A stretch of DNA of 35,286 bases from Bacillota bacterium (lineage in GTDB: Bacteria > Bacillota > Clostridia > Lachnospirales > Lachnospiraceae), in NCBI GenBank assembly GCA_023441965.1, contig JAEZNB010000029.1, positions 1-35,286 of the forward strand, read 5' to 3'. How positions within the stretch are numbered: position 1 is the stretch's first letter; each line of letters starts with the position of its first letter. The notes under the pieces are model-generated. The model worked only from the letters and a program-made list of their open reading frames with translations. It was not told where the DNA came from and did no database searches. This document shows, one piece after another, positions 1 through 7,929 of the stretch. A program made the position numbers and the translations under genes.

Positions 1-472
1 GAATTATACTGGCTCCATAAGTCTCATGCAATCTTTTCACCTGCTGCTCCATATGAGCCTTGGGTAAATGGTTACGACCGGCGGCCACCATGGTACATAG
101 ATCAAAAACCACCTGAGGGTTTTTCCATTCGGTCAGCTGCAGCAGTGAATCCGCTCCTATAATAAAGTAATATTCCGTATCAGGATGCTTATCGGTAAGC
201 TCCTTCAGAGTATCCGCAGTAAAGCTCATTCCTTCCCGCTCCAGTTCCATAGCAGAAAGCTCAAAGTGCGGGTTATCTTGAATAGCCAGCTCAGTCATCC
301 TCCGTCTGTCATCAGCGGAAGCTACCTCTAGACTTGCTTTGTGCGGTGGCCTCCTGGAAGGTATGAACAGAATCGTATCCAGTCCGATCTGTTCATATGC
401 ATACTCGGCCAGAAATAAATGGCCGTTATGGATTGGGTTAAAGGTGCCCCCCATAATACCAATCTTCTTCAT
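1..472 (-). CDS. nadD: Nicotinate-nucleotide adenylyltransferase, C-terminus cut by window edge
   Basis: Catalyses transfer of AMP from ATP to nicotinate mononucleotide in cytoplasmic NAD synthesis. The visible 157 codons begin MKKIGIMGGTFNPIHNGHL, which holds the nucleotidyltransferase GGTFNPxHxGH signature at residues 8-18. The family segments IPSRRPPHK and FIIGADSLLQLTEW follow. The ATG at 472 is preceded by a TAGGAA-type ribosome binding site. The frame runs off the left edge; family members are usually about 200 residues, so roughly a quarter is missing. It lies 49 bases after yhbY in the same direction, the usual Firmicutes order obg-yhbY-nadD, so it is probably co-transcribed with them. 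Confidence 0.95.
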   Translation of the reverse strand, partial: MKKIGIMGGTFNPIHNGHLFLAEYAYEQIGLDTILFIPSRRPPHKASLEVASADDRRRMTELAIQDNPHFELSAMELEREGMSFTADTLKELTDKHPDTEYYFIIGADSLLQLTEWKNPQVVFDLCTMVAAGRNHLPKAHMEQQVKRLHETYGASII

Positions 473-521
473 CGCAGTTCCTACCTTTCCTATCTTAAGT
501 ATCCTTGGAATATCTGCCTCT

Positions 522-836
522 TTATGCTTTGCTCTTCTGCTTTTTTTCTTCAGGAAGGAGTATTTTCTTCTTCTCCTTCGATTCTCTATATAAAACGATT
601 TTCTTACCGATAATCTGTACCACTTCGGAATGGGTACGTTCTGCCAGGGTGTTTGCCATAACCCTGATATCCTCGGTACAATTCTTCAGTACATTGATTT
701 TAATCAGTTCTCTGGCTTCCAGGGCTTCCGATACTCCTTCGGTGATTTCCGGAGTCAGAGCTGATTTGCCGATCTGATAGATCGGGTCCATGGTCATAGC
801 CAATCCCTTCAGATATGCACGCTGCTTTGTCGTCAT
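522..836 (-). CDS. yhbY: YhbY/CRS1 family RNA-binding protein
   Basis: A 104-residue protein of the YhbY family, which is a single KH-like CRM domain that binds pre-50S ribosomal particles. Family features seen are the N-terminal MTTKQRAYLKGLA, the IGKSALTPE segment, the ALEARELIKINVLKN stretch and the VVQIIGKKIVLYR strand near the end. The last 20 residues are highly basic and look like a disordered RNA-binding tail. The start at 836 has an AAGGAG-type site 6-8 bases upstream. It lies 101 bases downstream of obg and 49 bases upstream of nadD. It is thought to act in ribosome assembly; its exact role is unsettled in the family. Confidence 0.93.
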   Translation of the reverse strand: MTTKQRAYLKGLAMTMDPIYQIGKSALTPEITEGVSEALEARELIKINVLKNCTEDIRVMANTLAERTHSEVVQIIGKKIVLYRESKEKKKILLPEEKKQKSKA

Positions 837-937
837 AGGCCGCTCCTTTCTTTATCATATTGTATCAGGCTGTTACGAAGCCTCATCCTGCATCAAATTG
901 TGCCTATATAATGAATCAAATGCTTCCGATCCGGTGC

Positions 938-2224
938 TTATTTATAGTAATCAAATTCTAACCCATACATACGGACGGTATCGCCCTCTTCGATTCCTAA
1001 GGCCTCCAGTTCCTCCAGGATACCATTTTCCCTTAAGAAACGTTGGAAGAAGGTAAAGCCCTTTTCAGAATCTAAATTGGTGTAGCCAAGCATTCTTTCG
1101 ATTCTCGGTCCCTCCACCACATAGAGATGGTCCTCTTCCTTCCATACCTCATAGGGCTCCTCTGATTTCATCAGATCCTCGGGATAGAACTCCTTCTCAA
1201 ATACAACCGGAGCCTGATTGACCTGCTCCAGCATCTCCTTCACATGATACAAAAGCTCCTTCACACCCTTACCGCTGACTGCGGAAATCGGGAATACCGG
1301 GATTCCCTCGGGTTCAAAGGTCTCCCTGATCTTGCGTAGGACCTCTTCCCCTTCATCTCCATAGAAGACATCTATCTTATTGGCGGCAATCACCTGAGGC
1401 CTTCTTGCCAGCTCCGGATTATAGGATACCAGTTCAGAGTTGATCAGCTTGATATCCTCAATAGGGTCTCTGCCTTCCGTGGAGGCTGCATCCACCAGAT
1501 GGATGATGACCTTGGTACGTTCAATATGACGTAAAAATTCATGACCCAGTCCCAGGCCCTCGGAAGCGCCCTCAATCAGACCGGGAATGTCAGCGATTAC
1601 AAAGCCGTTGCCACCCTCCAGATCCACGACGCCCAGATTGGGACTGGTAGTTGTAAAATGATAATTGCCGATCTTGGGCTTCGCATTGGTTACTCTGGCT
1701 AAGAAGGTGGATTTACCGACATTGGGGAAGCCAACCAGGCCCACATCCGCAATTACCTTCAGCTCTAAAATCACATTCATCTCCATGGCCTTTTGTCCGG
1801 GCTGGGCATATTTGGGCACCTGCATGGTTGCTGTGGCATAATGCTGGTTTCCCTTGCCCCCACGTCCGCCTCGCAGGATTACTTCCCTTTTATTGTCTCC
1901 GGACATGTCCGCTACCACCTTACCGGTAGTCTTCTCCTTGATGACTGTTCCCGGGGGTACCTTCAGGACCAGGTCCACTCCGTTTCTGCCGGTACAATTC
2001 CGCTTGCCGCCGCTTTCTCCGTCTTCGGCTGCGTATTTTCTGATAAAACGATAATCAGACAGGGTATTCATCCCTTCATCCACTTCAAAAATCAGGTCGC
2101 CGCCCTTGCCGCCGTCGCCACCATCCGGTCCTCCGGCAGGGACAAAAAGCTCTTTCCGGAAGGATACATGTCCGTCCCCTCCCTTGCCGGACCTGATATA
2201 GATCTCCGCTCTGTCTGCAAACAT
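938..2224 (-). CDS. obg: Obg family ribosome-associated GTPase
   Basis: A 428-residue Obg/CgtA GTPase, an essential factor in 50S assembly that also responds to (p)ppGpp and is needed for sporulation in Bacillus. Domains in order: a glycine-rich Obg fold at about residues 1-158 (GGPDGGDGGKGGD near 31-43), a GTPase domain with G1 GFPNVGKS at 165-172, G3 DIPG at 212-215 and G4 NKID at 282-285, and a C-terminal OCT domain ending about residue 428. Its length is normal for Firmicutes. It has its own sigma-A-like promoter at 2413-2442 and is separated from rpmA by a terminator, so it can be expressed apart from the ribosomal protein genes. Confidence 0.97.
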   Translation of the reverse strand: MFADRAEIYIRSGKGGDGHVSFRKELFVPAGGPDGGDGGKGGDLIFEVDEGMNTLSDYRFIRKYAAEDGESGGKRNCTGRNGVDLVLKVPPGTVIKEKTTGKVVADMSGDNKREVILRGGRGGKGNQHYATATMQVPKYAQPGQKAMEMNVILELKVIADVGLVGFPNVGKSTFLARVTNAKPKIGNYHFTTTSPNLGVVDLEGGNGFVIADIPGLIEGASEGLGLGHEFLRHIERTKVIIHLVDAASTEGRDPIEDIKLINSELVSYNPELARRPQVIAANKIDVFYGDEGEEVLRKIRETFEPEGIPVFPISAVSGKGVKELLYHVKEMLEQVNQAPVVFEKEFYPEDLMKSEEPYEVWKEEDHLYVVEGPRIERMLGYTNLDSEKGFTFFQRFLRENGILEELEALGIEEGDTVRMYGLEFDYYK

Positions 2225-2412
2225 TATAAAACCTCCATCTTTCTTGCAGGTATCTAAGCAATCTACGGCTGGCCGGGCAGTATACCGGATCCGTCTGATT
2301 GATTTGATTCGATTTCCTTAATTTCTATTATTTCTTATTGTACTTCAGATTATTTCTGATCGGATTGACCCTTGAAGTTCCTCATATATATCCTTCAAAT
2401 ACCACCAAGCCT

Positions 2413-2442
2413 ATTATAATCATAAATCACGGTAAATTTCAA
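2413..2442 (-). promoter_or_regulatory. Sigma-A-type promoter for obg-yhbY-nadD
   Basis: On the minus strand TTGAAA (2437-2442) and a perfect TATAAT (2413-2418) are separated by 18 bases. It lies between the rpmA terminator and obg, leaving a 5' untranslated region of about 180 bases in which I see no recognisable riboswitch. Confidence 0.75.
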
Positions 2443-2488
2443 CAGTTCTTCTTAAGACTGAGGTGGCGAATTAATTGCTTTCTTGCAT

Positions 2489-2520
2489 AAAAGAACCCCA
2501 AATCCTTTCAGAATTTGGGG
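2489..2520 (-). terminator. Rho-independent terminator after rpmA
   Basis: An 8-bp stem (CCCCAAAT at 2496-2503 with ATTTGGGG at 2513-2520) with a 9-base loop, followed on the minus strand by TTCTTTT. It lies about 50 bases after the rpmA stop codon and ends the rplU-prp-rpmA transcript. Confidence 0.88.
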
Positions 2521-2571
2521 TCATTACCGAAATTGGGTTGAGTCAACATCTGCACTCTTCTGCAGTAATAA

Positions 2572-2859
2572 TTATTTGCTCTCTACAGGGTAGACGCTAG
2601 CCTGCTTCTTATCCCTGCCTTTTCTTTCGAATCTGACAACACCGTCAACCAAAGCAAATAATGTATCATCGCCGCCGCGTCCAACATTAACTCCGGGATG
2701 GATCTTAGTACCGCGCTGCCTGTAAAGGATATTACCGGCAAGAACGAACTGTCCGTCTGCTCTTTTCGCACCCAGTCTCTTGGATTCGGAATCTCTACCG
2801 TTCTTGGTAGAACCAACACCCTTCTTATGAGCGAAAAATTGAAGGTTCATTCTTAACAT
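2572..2859 (-). CDS. rpmA: 50S ribosomal protein L27 with cleavable N-terminal extension
   Basis: Ribosomal protein L27, whose N-terminus reaches into the peptidyl-transferase centre. The 95-residue protein begins MLRMNLQFFAHKKGVGSTKN. The segment up to LQFF is the Firmicutes-type extension that Prp removes to expose AHKKG. The start at 2859 is chosen because AGGAGGTG (about 2865-2872) lies at the right distance; an in-frame ATG at 2850 is a less well-placed alternative. The gene directly follows prp, with about 29 bases between, in the order rplU-prp-rpmA. A terminator follows. Confidence 0.96.
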   Translation of the reverse strand: MLRMNLQFFAHKKGVGSTKNGRDSESKRLGAKRADGQFVLAGNILYRQRGTKIHPGVNVGRGGDDTLFALVDGVVRFERKGRDKKQASVYPVESK

Positions 2860-2888
2860 AGTTACACCTCCTAAATTCAATGTTTACG

Positions 2889-3218
2889 TTACTGTGATTT
2901 AACCTGGCTAAGCTTCACATAGCTTTTATAGCCTTCACTTACTCCCTGCAGCCCTAAGGCCAGGGAATTCAGCAGTAGCGTCGTGTTACCGCTGACCGGT
3001 GAAATCACATGGAATTCTATATAACCCGTATCCTCATCCTGTTCCAGGCGGAACTGGTCGGAGGTAAAATGCTGTATAGAATTTATGGTATTGATTACTA
3101 AGGCTGATACAGCGGAACACACGATATCGCTGCCGGCTTCCGCATATCCGGAGTGGCCCAAGACCACAAAGCCCGTAATCTGTTTCTCTGCATTTCTATA
3201 AATGGTGATATTAATCAT
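2889..3218 (-). CDS. prp: Ribosomal-processing cysteine protease Prp
   Basis: A 109-residue Prp (YsxB family) protease, which removes the N-terminal extension of L27 in Firmicutes and related bacteria. The family's catalytic pair is visible as His22 in GHSGYAEAG and Cys34 in SDIVCSAVSAL, at the positions known for the Staphylococcus enzyme. It sits between rplU and rpmA, 10 bases after the rplU stop. The ribosome binding site is weak (TAGGTAATGG), which suggests translational coupling to rplU and less enzyme than ribosomal protein. Its substrate, L27 ending its extension in LQFF, is encoded immediately downstream. Confidence 0.95.
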   Translation of the reverse strand: MINITIYRNAEKQITGFVVLGHSGYAEAGSDIVCSAVSALVINTINSIQHFTSDQFRLEQDEDTGYIEFHVISPVSGNTTLLLNSLALGLQGVSEGYKSYVKLSQVKSQ

Positions 3219-3228
3219 ATACCATTAC

Positions 3229-3537
3229 CTATGCATTGATCTTTTCAATCTTAACCTTGGTATATGCTTGTCTATGGCCGTTCTTCTTGTGATATCCGGT
3301 CTTTCTCTTGTATCTGTAGACAATCACTTTTCTGTTCTTGCCTTCTTCTACAACAGTTGCAGTAACCTTAGCATCAGCTACAGTAGGATTACCTACCACT
3401 AACTCGCCCTTGTTCACTGCAAGTACCTGGTCAAAAGTGTAGCTTGCTCCAGCCTCTAAGCCGAGCTTCTCTACTTTAATGATATCGCCTTCCGCTACCT
3501 TGTACTGTTTTCCACCAGTTGCAATAATTGCGTACAT
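3229..3537 (-). CDS. rplU: 50S ribosomal protein L21
   Basis: A 102-residue L21 of the large ribosomal subunit. It begins MYAIIATGGKQYKVAEGDII, the classic L21 start, and contains the conserved basic segment YRYKRKTGYHKKNGHRQ with the KVKIEKI end. The start at 3537 is set by the ribosome binding site AGGAGGTG seven bases upstream. A longer in-frame extension to 3567 would include that site and part of the leader and is not likely to be translated. It is the first gene of rplU-prp-rpmA and is read from a strong promoter at 3624-3652. Confidence 0.97.
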   Translation of the reverse strand: MYAIIATGGKQYKVAEGDIIKVEKLGLEAGASYTFDQVLAVNKGELVVGNPTVADAKVTATVVEEGKNRKVIVYRYKRKTGYHKKNGHRQAYTKVKIEKINA

Positions 3538-3545
3538 ATGGCACC

Positions 3546-3615
3546 TCCTATTATCATTACTCGCCAACTACGGTGTCCGTAAAATGCACGGAGCTTTAAC
3601 CTCATTGTGCGGCAC
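3546..3615 (-). ncRNA. Candidate rplU leader (L21-type ribosomal protein leader)
   Basis: The roughly 80-base 5' untranslated region of rplU contains a hairpin formed by TCCGT (3576-3580) and ACGGA (3588-3592), a possible second GTGCCGCAC fold just upstream, and then an unpaired purine-rich segment leading into the ribosome binding site. L21 leaders that regulate rplU are known in Firmicutes. The location and compact hairpin agree with one, but I matched no full consensus, so this is inference. Confidence 0.45.
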
Positions 3616-3623
3616 ACTAAATT

Positions 3624-3652
3624 ATGTTAGCACATGGGTTATGGTTTGTCAA
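3624..3652 (-). promoter_or_regulatory. Sigma-A promoter for rplU-prp-rpmA
   Basis: On the minus strand a perfect TTGACA (3647-3652) is followed after 17 bases by TAACAT (3624-3629). It lies about 90 bases upstream of the rplU start, leaving room for the structured leader. Confidence 0.8.
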
Positions 3653-3681
3653 TGAATATTTTGCCGGATACTCTATATAAA

Positions 3682-3742
3682 ACAGAGTATTCTTATACAT
3701 CTCCTGCCTATAGATCTCGGAGAAATATGAAGAATACTCTGT
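3682..3742 (-). terminator. Large hairpin after the substrate-binding protein gene, probable terminator
   Basis: A perfect 13-bp inverted repeat (ACAGAGTATTCTT at 3682-3694, AAGAATACTCTGT at 3730-3742) continues inward imperfectly to TCTCC/GGAGA. On the minus strand it is followed by TTTTATATAG. It begins 41 bases after the stop codon of the solute-binding protein gene. The distal arm can also pair with AGAGTAT (minus-strand reading of 3668-3674), giving a competing short hairpin. Confidence 0.6.
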
Positions 3743-3783
3743 AAGAATGAATGATTCACATAATCGAATCAATCTATATCACT

Positions 3784-5211
3784 TTATTGTGCTACGCCGT
3801 TCGCCTTGTCAATATGGGGCTGCCATAATCCCTGAACCTTTTCGATCAGCTCAATCGGGGTTGCTGCGCCGGCATCAAGATCAAAGGTGATATCTCCTAA
3901 TTCAACACCGGTGATTAAGTTAGCAAGTGAAATGACACCGTGCTTCGGCTCATAGAACAGAGGTAAGGTCTCATCAACAGCTCTGGTATCTCTGAAGACA
4001 GGGTAGAAAGCAGCTCTCCAATCTTCATCTTCATATCCGGGAGTTACATTCGTATACAGGTTATAAGCAAATGCAATATCTTCTGCCTTCTGCTTATCTA
4101 AGGTAACCGGCATTACAACAACATTCTCTGTAAATACGGTCATCATCTCGCCCTTCGGACCCTTAGGGAAGATTACAAAGCCCCAATCATCCTCCATGTC
4201 TCTCCAGGTATTAACCTTGTACTGCTCACCACACTGCATCGCTACTTTACCCTCCTTAAAGGTAGCGATAAAGTAGTCCCAACTTGCCTCCTCAGGAGTA
4301 GGTACAGGATAATGGTATCCCTTATCATACAGACCTCTGCCCCATTCAAGAGCTTCGAGGAAATTGGGCTCCGTAGTTGCATTATAGAACTTACCGTTCT
4401 CATCAGAACCGATAAACTTCGCATCATTGGAGAATACACAGCCTCTGAAGAAGTCAATTGAGAAGCTGGAGATACCCCAAACATCCATAGCACCGTCATT
4501 ATTCGTATCACGGGTCAGCTTCTTCGCAAGATCCTCCAAGGCCTGCCAGGTCCACTCACCTTTTGCCTGCAAATCATAAGGCAGATCAGGATCGATTCCT
4601 GCTTCCTCAAATAATCTCTTGTTCCAGAAGATACCAAGTCTTGGCTCCATTCTGCCTGTTGCCATACCGTAAATCGTATCACCAAAGGTCATTAATTCCT
4701 TCACCTGAGGGTTCCACTTCTCTTCCGTGAAATCAAAGTTCTCCAGAGTATTTAACGGATAAAGGAGTCCCTGGGATAAGGGAGCTGCCAGAAACTTCTG
4801 GTCCATAACGAATACATCAGCCGCCGGATCACCTGCCATGATGGAGGTAACCACGATTTCCTGATACTCCATCCAGGATCCGAGGTTTTCACGGGTTATC
4901 GTAAAATTATACTGCTCCTGGAATTCCTGTCTGTAAGCCAGTGTATCCTCTTCCCTGGTATCCTTCGGAGGCGCATTCGGATCAGTCGTCCACCAGTCAC
5001 CAATTGTTACAGTCATCCCTCCTAAATCCTTCGGTGGTTCCGTGGGAGTAGGGGTAGGCGTTGCCGTTGCTTCCGCCTGTGTAGCCTGTGTCGGAGCTAC
5101 CGACGGTTCTGCCTTTGTTTCTTCAGTTTTGCCTCCGCATGCAGTCAGTATTGATGCCATCATACCAGCAACCAGAATAAGTCCCAGTAGCCTTTTCGTA
5201 CCTTTTTTCAT
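3784..5211 (-). CDS. ABC transporter substrate-binding lipoprotein, family 1 (sugar-type)
   Basis: A 475-residue extracellular solute-binding protein of the type that delivers sugars or oligosaccharides to an ABC importer. The N-terminus is a lipoprotein signal: a basic start, a hydrophobic stretch and the lipobox LTAC with Cys25 as the lipidation site. A Thr/Pro/Ala-rich linker (about residues 30-63) follows, then the mature two-lobe domain with family-like motifs such as GIFWNKRLFEEAGID and MQCGEQYKVNTW. AAGGAGG stands about eight bases before the ATG. No permease or ATPase gene is adjacent, so it must work with transporter parts encoded elsewhere, or act as a sensor or scavenging protein. 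The substrate cannot be deduced. Confidence 0.88.
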   Translation of the reverse strand: MKKGTKRLLGLILVAGMMASILTACGGKTEETKAEPSVAPTQATQAEATATPTPTPTEPPKDLGGMTVTIGDWWTTDPNAPPKDTREEDTLAYRQEFQEQYNFTITRENLGSWMEYQEIVVTSIMAGDPAADVFVMDQKFLAAPLSQGLLYPLNTLENFDFTEEKWNPQVKELMTFGDTIYGMATGRMEPRLGIFWNKRLFEEAGIDPDLPYDLQAKGEWTWQALEDLAKKLTRDTNNDGAMDVWGISSFSIDFFRGCVFSNDAKFIGSDENGKFYNATTEPNFLEALEWGRGLYDKGYHYPVPTPEEASWDYFIATFKEGKVAMQCGEQYKVNTWRDMEDDWGFVIFPKGPKGEMMTVFTENVVVMPVTLDKQKAEDIAFAYNLYTNVTPGYEDEDWRAAFYPVFRDTRAVDETLPLFYEPKHGVISLANLITGVELGDITFDLDAGAATPIELIEKVQGLWQPHIDKANGVAQ

Positions 5212-5223
5212 AAATACCTCCTT

Positions 5224-5243
5224 TATGTAATCATATTTACATA
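5224..5243. promoter_or_regulatory. Palindromic operator candidate upstream of the solute-binding protein gene
   Basis: A perfect 7-bp inverted repeat with a 6-base spacer (TATGTAA-tcatat-TTACATA) lies 13-32 bases upstream of the ATG, next to the ribosome binding site. I could not place a convincing sigma-A promoter in the surrounding AT-rich region. The site could be an operator or an mRNA hairpin near the ribosome binding site. Confidence 0.35.
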
Positions 5244-5373
5244 GCAGTACTTATATTTTAACATAAATATCATTACTAGGTATCATGAATAAGGCATAAT
5301 TGTATCTCATTATCAGCCATATTATGGACATATTTTGGACAAAGCTCCCATGGCATACCGTTTCGCCCTGTCT

Positions 5374-5850
5374 TTACTCTGCGATATCATATAGCATCGC
5401 ATCGATATAGGAAATCAGCATATCTCTTGGAATGCAGAGCTGACAGCCACGGACTCCGGCACTGATTGTAATCTCATCATATAGAATTGCTGTCTCATCC
5501 ATAAAGGTGGGATACTTCTTCTTCATCCCGATGGGAGAACAGCCGCCGCGGATATAGCCTGTGGTATTCAGAAGCTCCTTCACGGGAAGCATCTCGATCT
5601 TCTTATCCCCGATGGCAGAGGCCGCTTTCTTTAAGTTTAGCTCCAGATTGACCGGAATACAGAAGACCACGATGCCCTTCTTCTCGCCCTTTGCTACCAG
5701 GGTCTTAAATACCTGTTCCGGCGGCATGCCGATCAGGTCCGCCACATGCTCACCGGCGAGATTATTCTCGTCCACTTCATACTCCATCGCCCGGTATGGT
5801 ATTTCTGCCTGCTCCAGCAGGCGCATCACATTGGTTTTTATCGAACTCAT
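5374..5850 (-). CDS. ybaK: YbaK/EbsC family Cys-tRNA(Pro) deacylase
   Basis: A 158-residue editing-domain protein of the YbaK type, which hydrolyses Cys-tRNA(Pro) and similar mischarged tRNAs. Family marks are the KTLVAKGEKKGIVVFCIPVN strands with the conserved Lys, the KKAASAIGDKKIEML helix and the GYIRGGCSPIGMKKKYP loop containing the substrate-pocket GGxSPxG-like signature. The ATG at 5850 is used because AAGGAG lies eight bases before it; the upstream in-frame GTG overlaps the end of rng. Only five bases separate it from the rng stop codon, so it is the last gene of the TIGR03960-TIGR03936-rng-ybaK operon. Confidence 0.92.
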   Translation of the reverse strand: MSSIKTNVMRLLEQAEIPYRAMEYEVDENNLAGEHVADLIGMPPEQVFKTLVAKGEKKGIVVFCIPVNLELNLKKAASAIGDKKIEMLPVKELLNTTGYIRGGCSPIGMKKKYPTFMDETAILYDEITISAGVRGCQLCIPRDMLISYIDAMLYDIAE

Positions 5851-5855
5851 AGGTA

Positions 5856-7058
5856 TCACTCCTTGACCTGTTCATGGAGGGGCTTACGGACCTTCTTTCT
5901 CGTAACCTCCACCAAGCCCAGAGCCGTCATATCCACCAGGGTTGTTTTCACCGGATCCAGCTTAAAATATGTCTCCAGCTCCTCCATCAGAAGTTCCTTA
6001 TCCTTCTTCAGGTCCATATCGATGAAATCTATGATGATGATACCGCTTAGATTTCTAAGTCTGATCTGCTTGGCGATCTCCTTTGCCGCTTCCCTGTTCA
6101 CCTTAAGAAAGGTCTCCTGAACCTTCTTCTTGCCTGCCACTGCCTTACCGGTATTCACATCGATCACCGTCAGAGCTTCTGTCGGCTGGATCACCAGGGA
6201 GCCGCCGGATTTTAGCCAGACCAGGGGCTTTAGGGCATCCTTCAGCTTCTCGTTAATACCATACAGATTAGTAAGACTTAAGGCCGGGTCCTCATAAAGC
6301 TTCAGCTTCCCGATATCCTCTGACTGATATTTCTCCAGATACGCTTTGATATGCTCATAGAGCTCCTGATCATCGGTAATAAACTGATCCACATGGTCCG
6401 CATATCCATCCCGGATATCGCAGATATAGTTCGGTGGCGTACTGTAGAGGAGAGAAAAGCGGCTTTGATGGATTCCATAGGTCTTAATCTGCTCAAAGGC
6501 TTCCTTCAGAGCATTCAGCTCTTTTATGATCCGCTCTTCAGAGGTATAGGCTGCATTGGTCCGCAGGATAAAGCCGCAGTCCTTCAGCTCCTGCCGCTTT
6601 AAAATCTCCTTCAGCCTCTGCCGTTCCTTCTCATCCTCAATCTTTGAGGATACTCCAAGGGTGGTCTTCCCATAGGTCAGGGCTACATATTTGCCAGTCA
6701 GGTTAATATTGGAGGTGACCACGGGAGCCTTGGTCTTAATATCCTCCCGGATGACCTGGACGATCAGCTCATCACCGGTCTTCACCGTAGCCTCATCGGT
6801 CCGGCTGGCAATACTGTGGTTTGCCATGATCGGTTTTCGGTTCTCAGACATGGAATAGTAGCACATCCTGCCATCCGCGATCTCAATAAAGGCGGCATTG
6901 ATGTTTTTTATAATATTCTTCACCTTGCCAAGATAGATATTCCCCAGGATGCCTTCCTCCTGTACGGCATTGACTGACACCTGCACCATATCACGGCCCT
7001 GAATAAAAGCCGAAATAATCTTATCCTCCTGTCTTGTGATGACAAGCTTCTGCTCCAT
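5856..7058 (-). CDS. rng: Ribonuclease G/E family endoribonuclease, short form
   Basis: A 400-residue RNase G/E family enzyme for rRNA maturation and mRNA turnover. It shows an embedded S1-like RNA-binding domain (about residues 36-120, GNIYLGKVKNIIKNINAAFIEI), then the catalytic DNase I-like region with Asp300 in IDVNTGK and Asp344 in IIIDFIDM, matching the metal-binding aspartates of RNase E. The frame ends LGLVEVTRKKVRKPLHEQVKE, so the CPxCxGxG zinc-link that normally follows is absent. It lies 70 bases after the TIGR03936 gene and 5 bases before ybaK. Confidence 0.93.
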   Translation of the reverse strand: MEQKLVITRQEDKIISAFIQGRDMVQVSVNAVQEEGILGNIYLGKVKNIIKNINAAFIEIADGRMCYYSMSENRKPIMANHSIASRTDEATVKTGDELIVQVIREDIKTKAPVVTSNINLTGKYVALTYGKTTLGVSSKIEDEKERQRLKEILKRQELKDCGFILRTNAAYTSEERIIKELNALKEAFEQIKTYGIHQSRFSLLYSTPPNYICDIRDGYADHVDQFITDDQELYEHIKAYLEKYQSEDIGKLKLYEDPALSLTNLYGINEKLKDALKPLVWLKSGGSLVIQPTEALTVIDVNTGKAVAGKKKVQETFLKVNREAAKEIAKQIRLRNLSGIIIIDFIDMDLKKDKELLMEELETYFKLDPVKTTLVDMTALGLVEVTRKKVRKPLHEQVKE

Positions 7059-7128
7059 CTTCTGCTCACCTGCTTCCTATCCTATATTCTATCGCATCCG
7101 CCTTAGATCAAGCGAAGCTCTCAAACGC

Positions 7129-7929
7129 TTACCTTTCCAGTTCCTCCAAAGGAAGCAGCCTACCGCTCTTCTCCTCCCTGGAATAGACCTCCAGTCTGTG
7201 GACCTGCCAGGAATAGCTCTCAAATTGGGCTCCGATCTGCCTATAAAATGCCTCCATGACCAGCTCCGGCTTCAGATTCGCCGAGCTTCCCGTATCTAAC
7301 TGAAGATAGACCTTTATACCATTCTCGAATACATCGGCAACACTTGCCGGCACCTCGGACAGCGAAGGATTCCCCTTTAGTTCTCTATATTCTTCCTCAC
7401 AGAAGGCCACCAGGGTAATCATCGGCTTGATATCCACAGCCTTCTCACTGGTCTTGGTCTTCTTGTCCATCACGATCTCTCCGGCCTGATAAAATTCTCT
7501 AAAGACACGGCTGAATTTCTCCTGAGTGTCAATTGCTTCAGGAACATCATATCCATCCTTTAAGGAAATGAGGTAATCGGCAGAAGAAACCTGCGCCATG
7601 GCAGTGATATTCTTCTTGTTTTCCTCCCTCTCCTTCAGGAACTTGAAGCCGATGACCCGAAAGCCCTCACTCATCACCGCATTCAAACGGTCGATCATGA
7701 TCTCGGGAGCGTCTGAAGACCTTAGCTCCACATCCACATATTCGCCGTCACTGGTCAGTCCCACGCCCAAGGGCGCCGCAAAGGACATAATCTGATGGGG
7801 ATTGAAGCCCTTGGTATATTCATTATCAAAGCCTGCCCTTCTGAAGGCCTTCTGGAAATATCTCATGACATCCAAATGCCCGATGAACTTCATGGCTCTG
7901 TATTTCTGAAATTTAATCCTTACCTTCAT
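7129..7929 (-). CDS. TIGR03936 family radical SAM-linked protein (DUF2344)
   Basis: A 266-residue protein of the TIGR03936/DUF2344 family, which is nearly always encoded next to, or fused with, a TIGR03960 radical SAM protein. The N-terminus MKVRIKFQKYRAMKFIGHLD and the following FRRAGFDNEYTKGFNPHQ are typical of the family. Its start codon overlaps the TIGR03960 stop by four bases (ATGA), which implies translational coupling and a shared job. Its biochemical function is unknown. The linkage to rng and, further along, rplU-rpmA hints at RNA or ribosome modification, but that is inference. Confidence 0.92.
   Translation of the reverse strand: MKVRIKFQKYRAMKFIGHLDVMRYFQKAFRRAGFDNEYTKGFNPHQIMSFAAPLGVGLTSDGEYVDVELRSSDAPEIMIDRLNAVMSEGFRVIGFKFLKEREENKKNITAMAQVSSADYLISLKDGYDVPEAIDTQEKFSRVFREFYQAGEIVMDKKTKTSEKAVDIKPMITLVAFCEEEYRELKGNPSLSEVPASVADVFENGIKVYLQLDTGSSANLKPELVMEAFYRQIGAQFESYSWQVHRLEVYSREEKSGRLLPLEELER

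Noticed and set aside
2860..2880. Longer L27 start at 2880
   Set aside because: It would include the AGGAGGTG ribosome binding site within the coding sequence; the ATG at 2859 fits the known extension.
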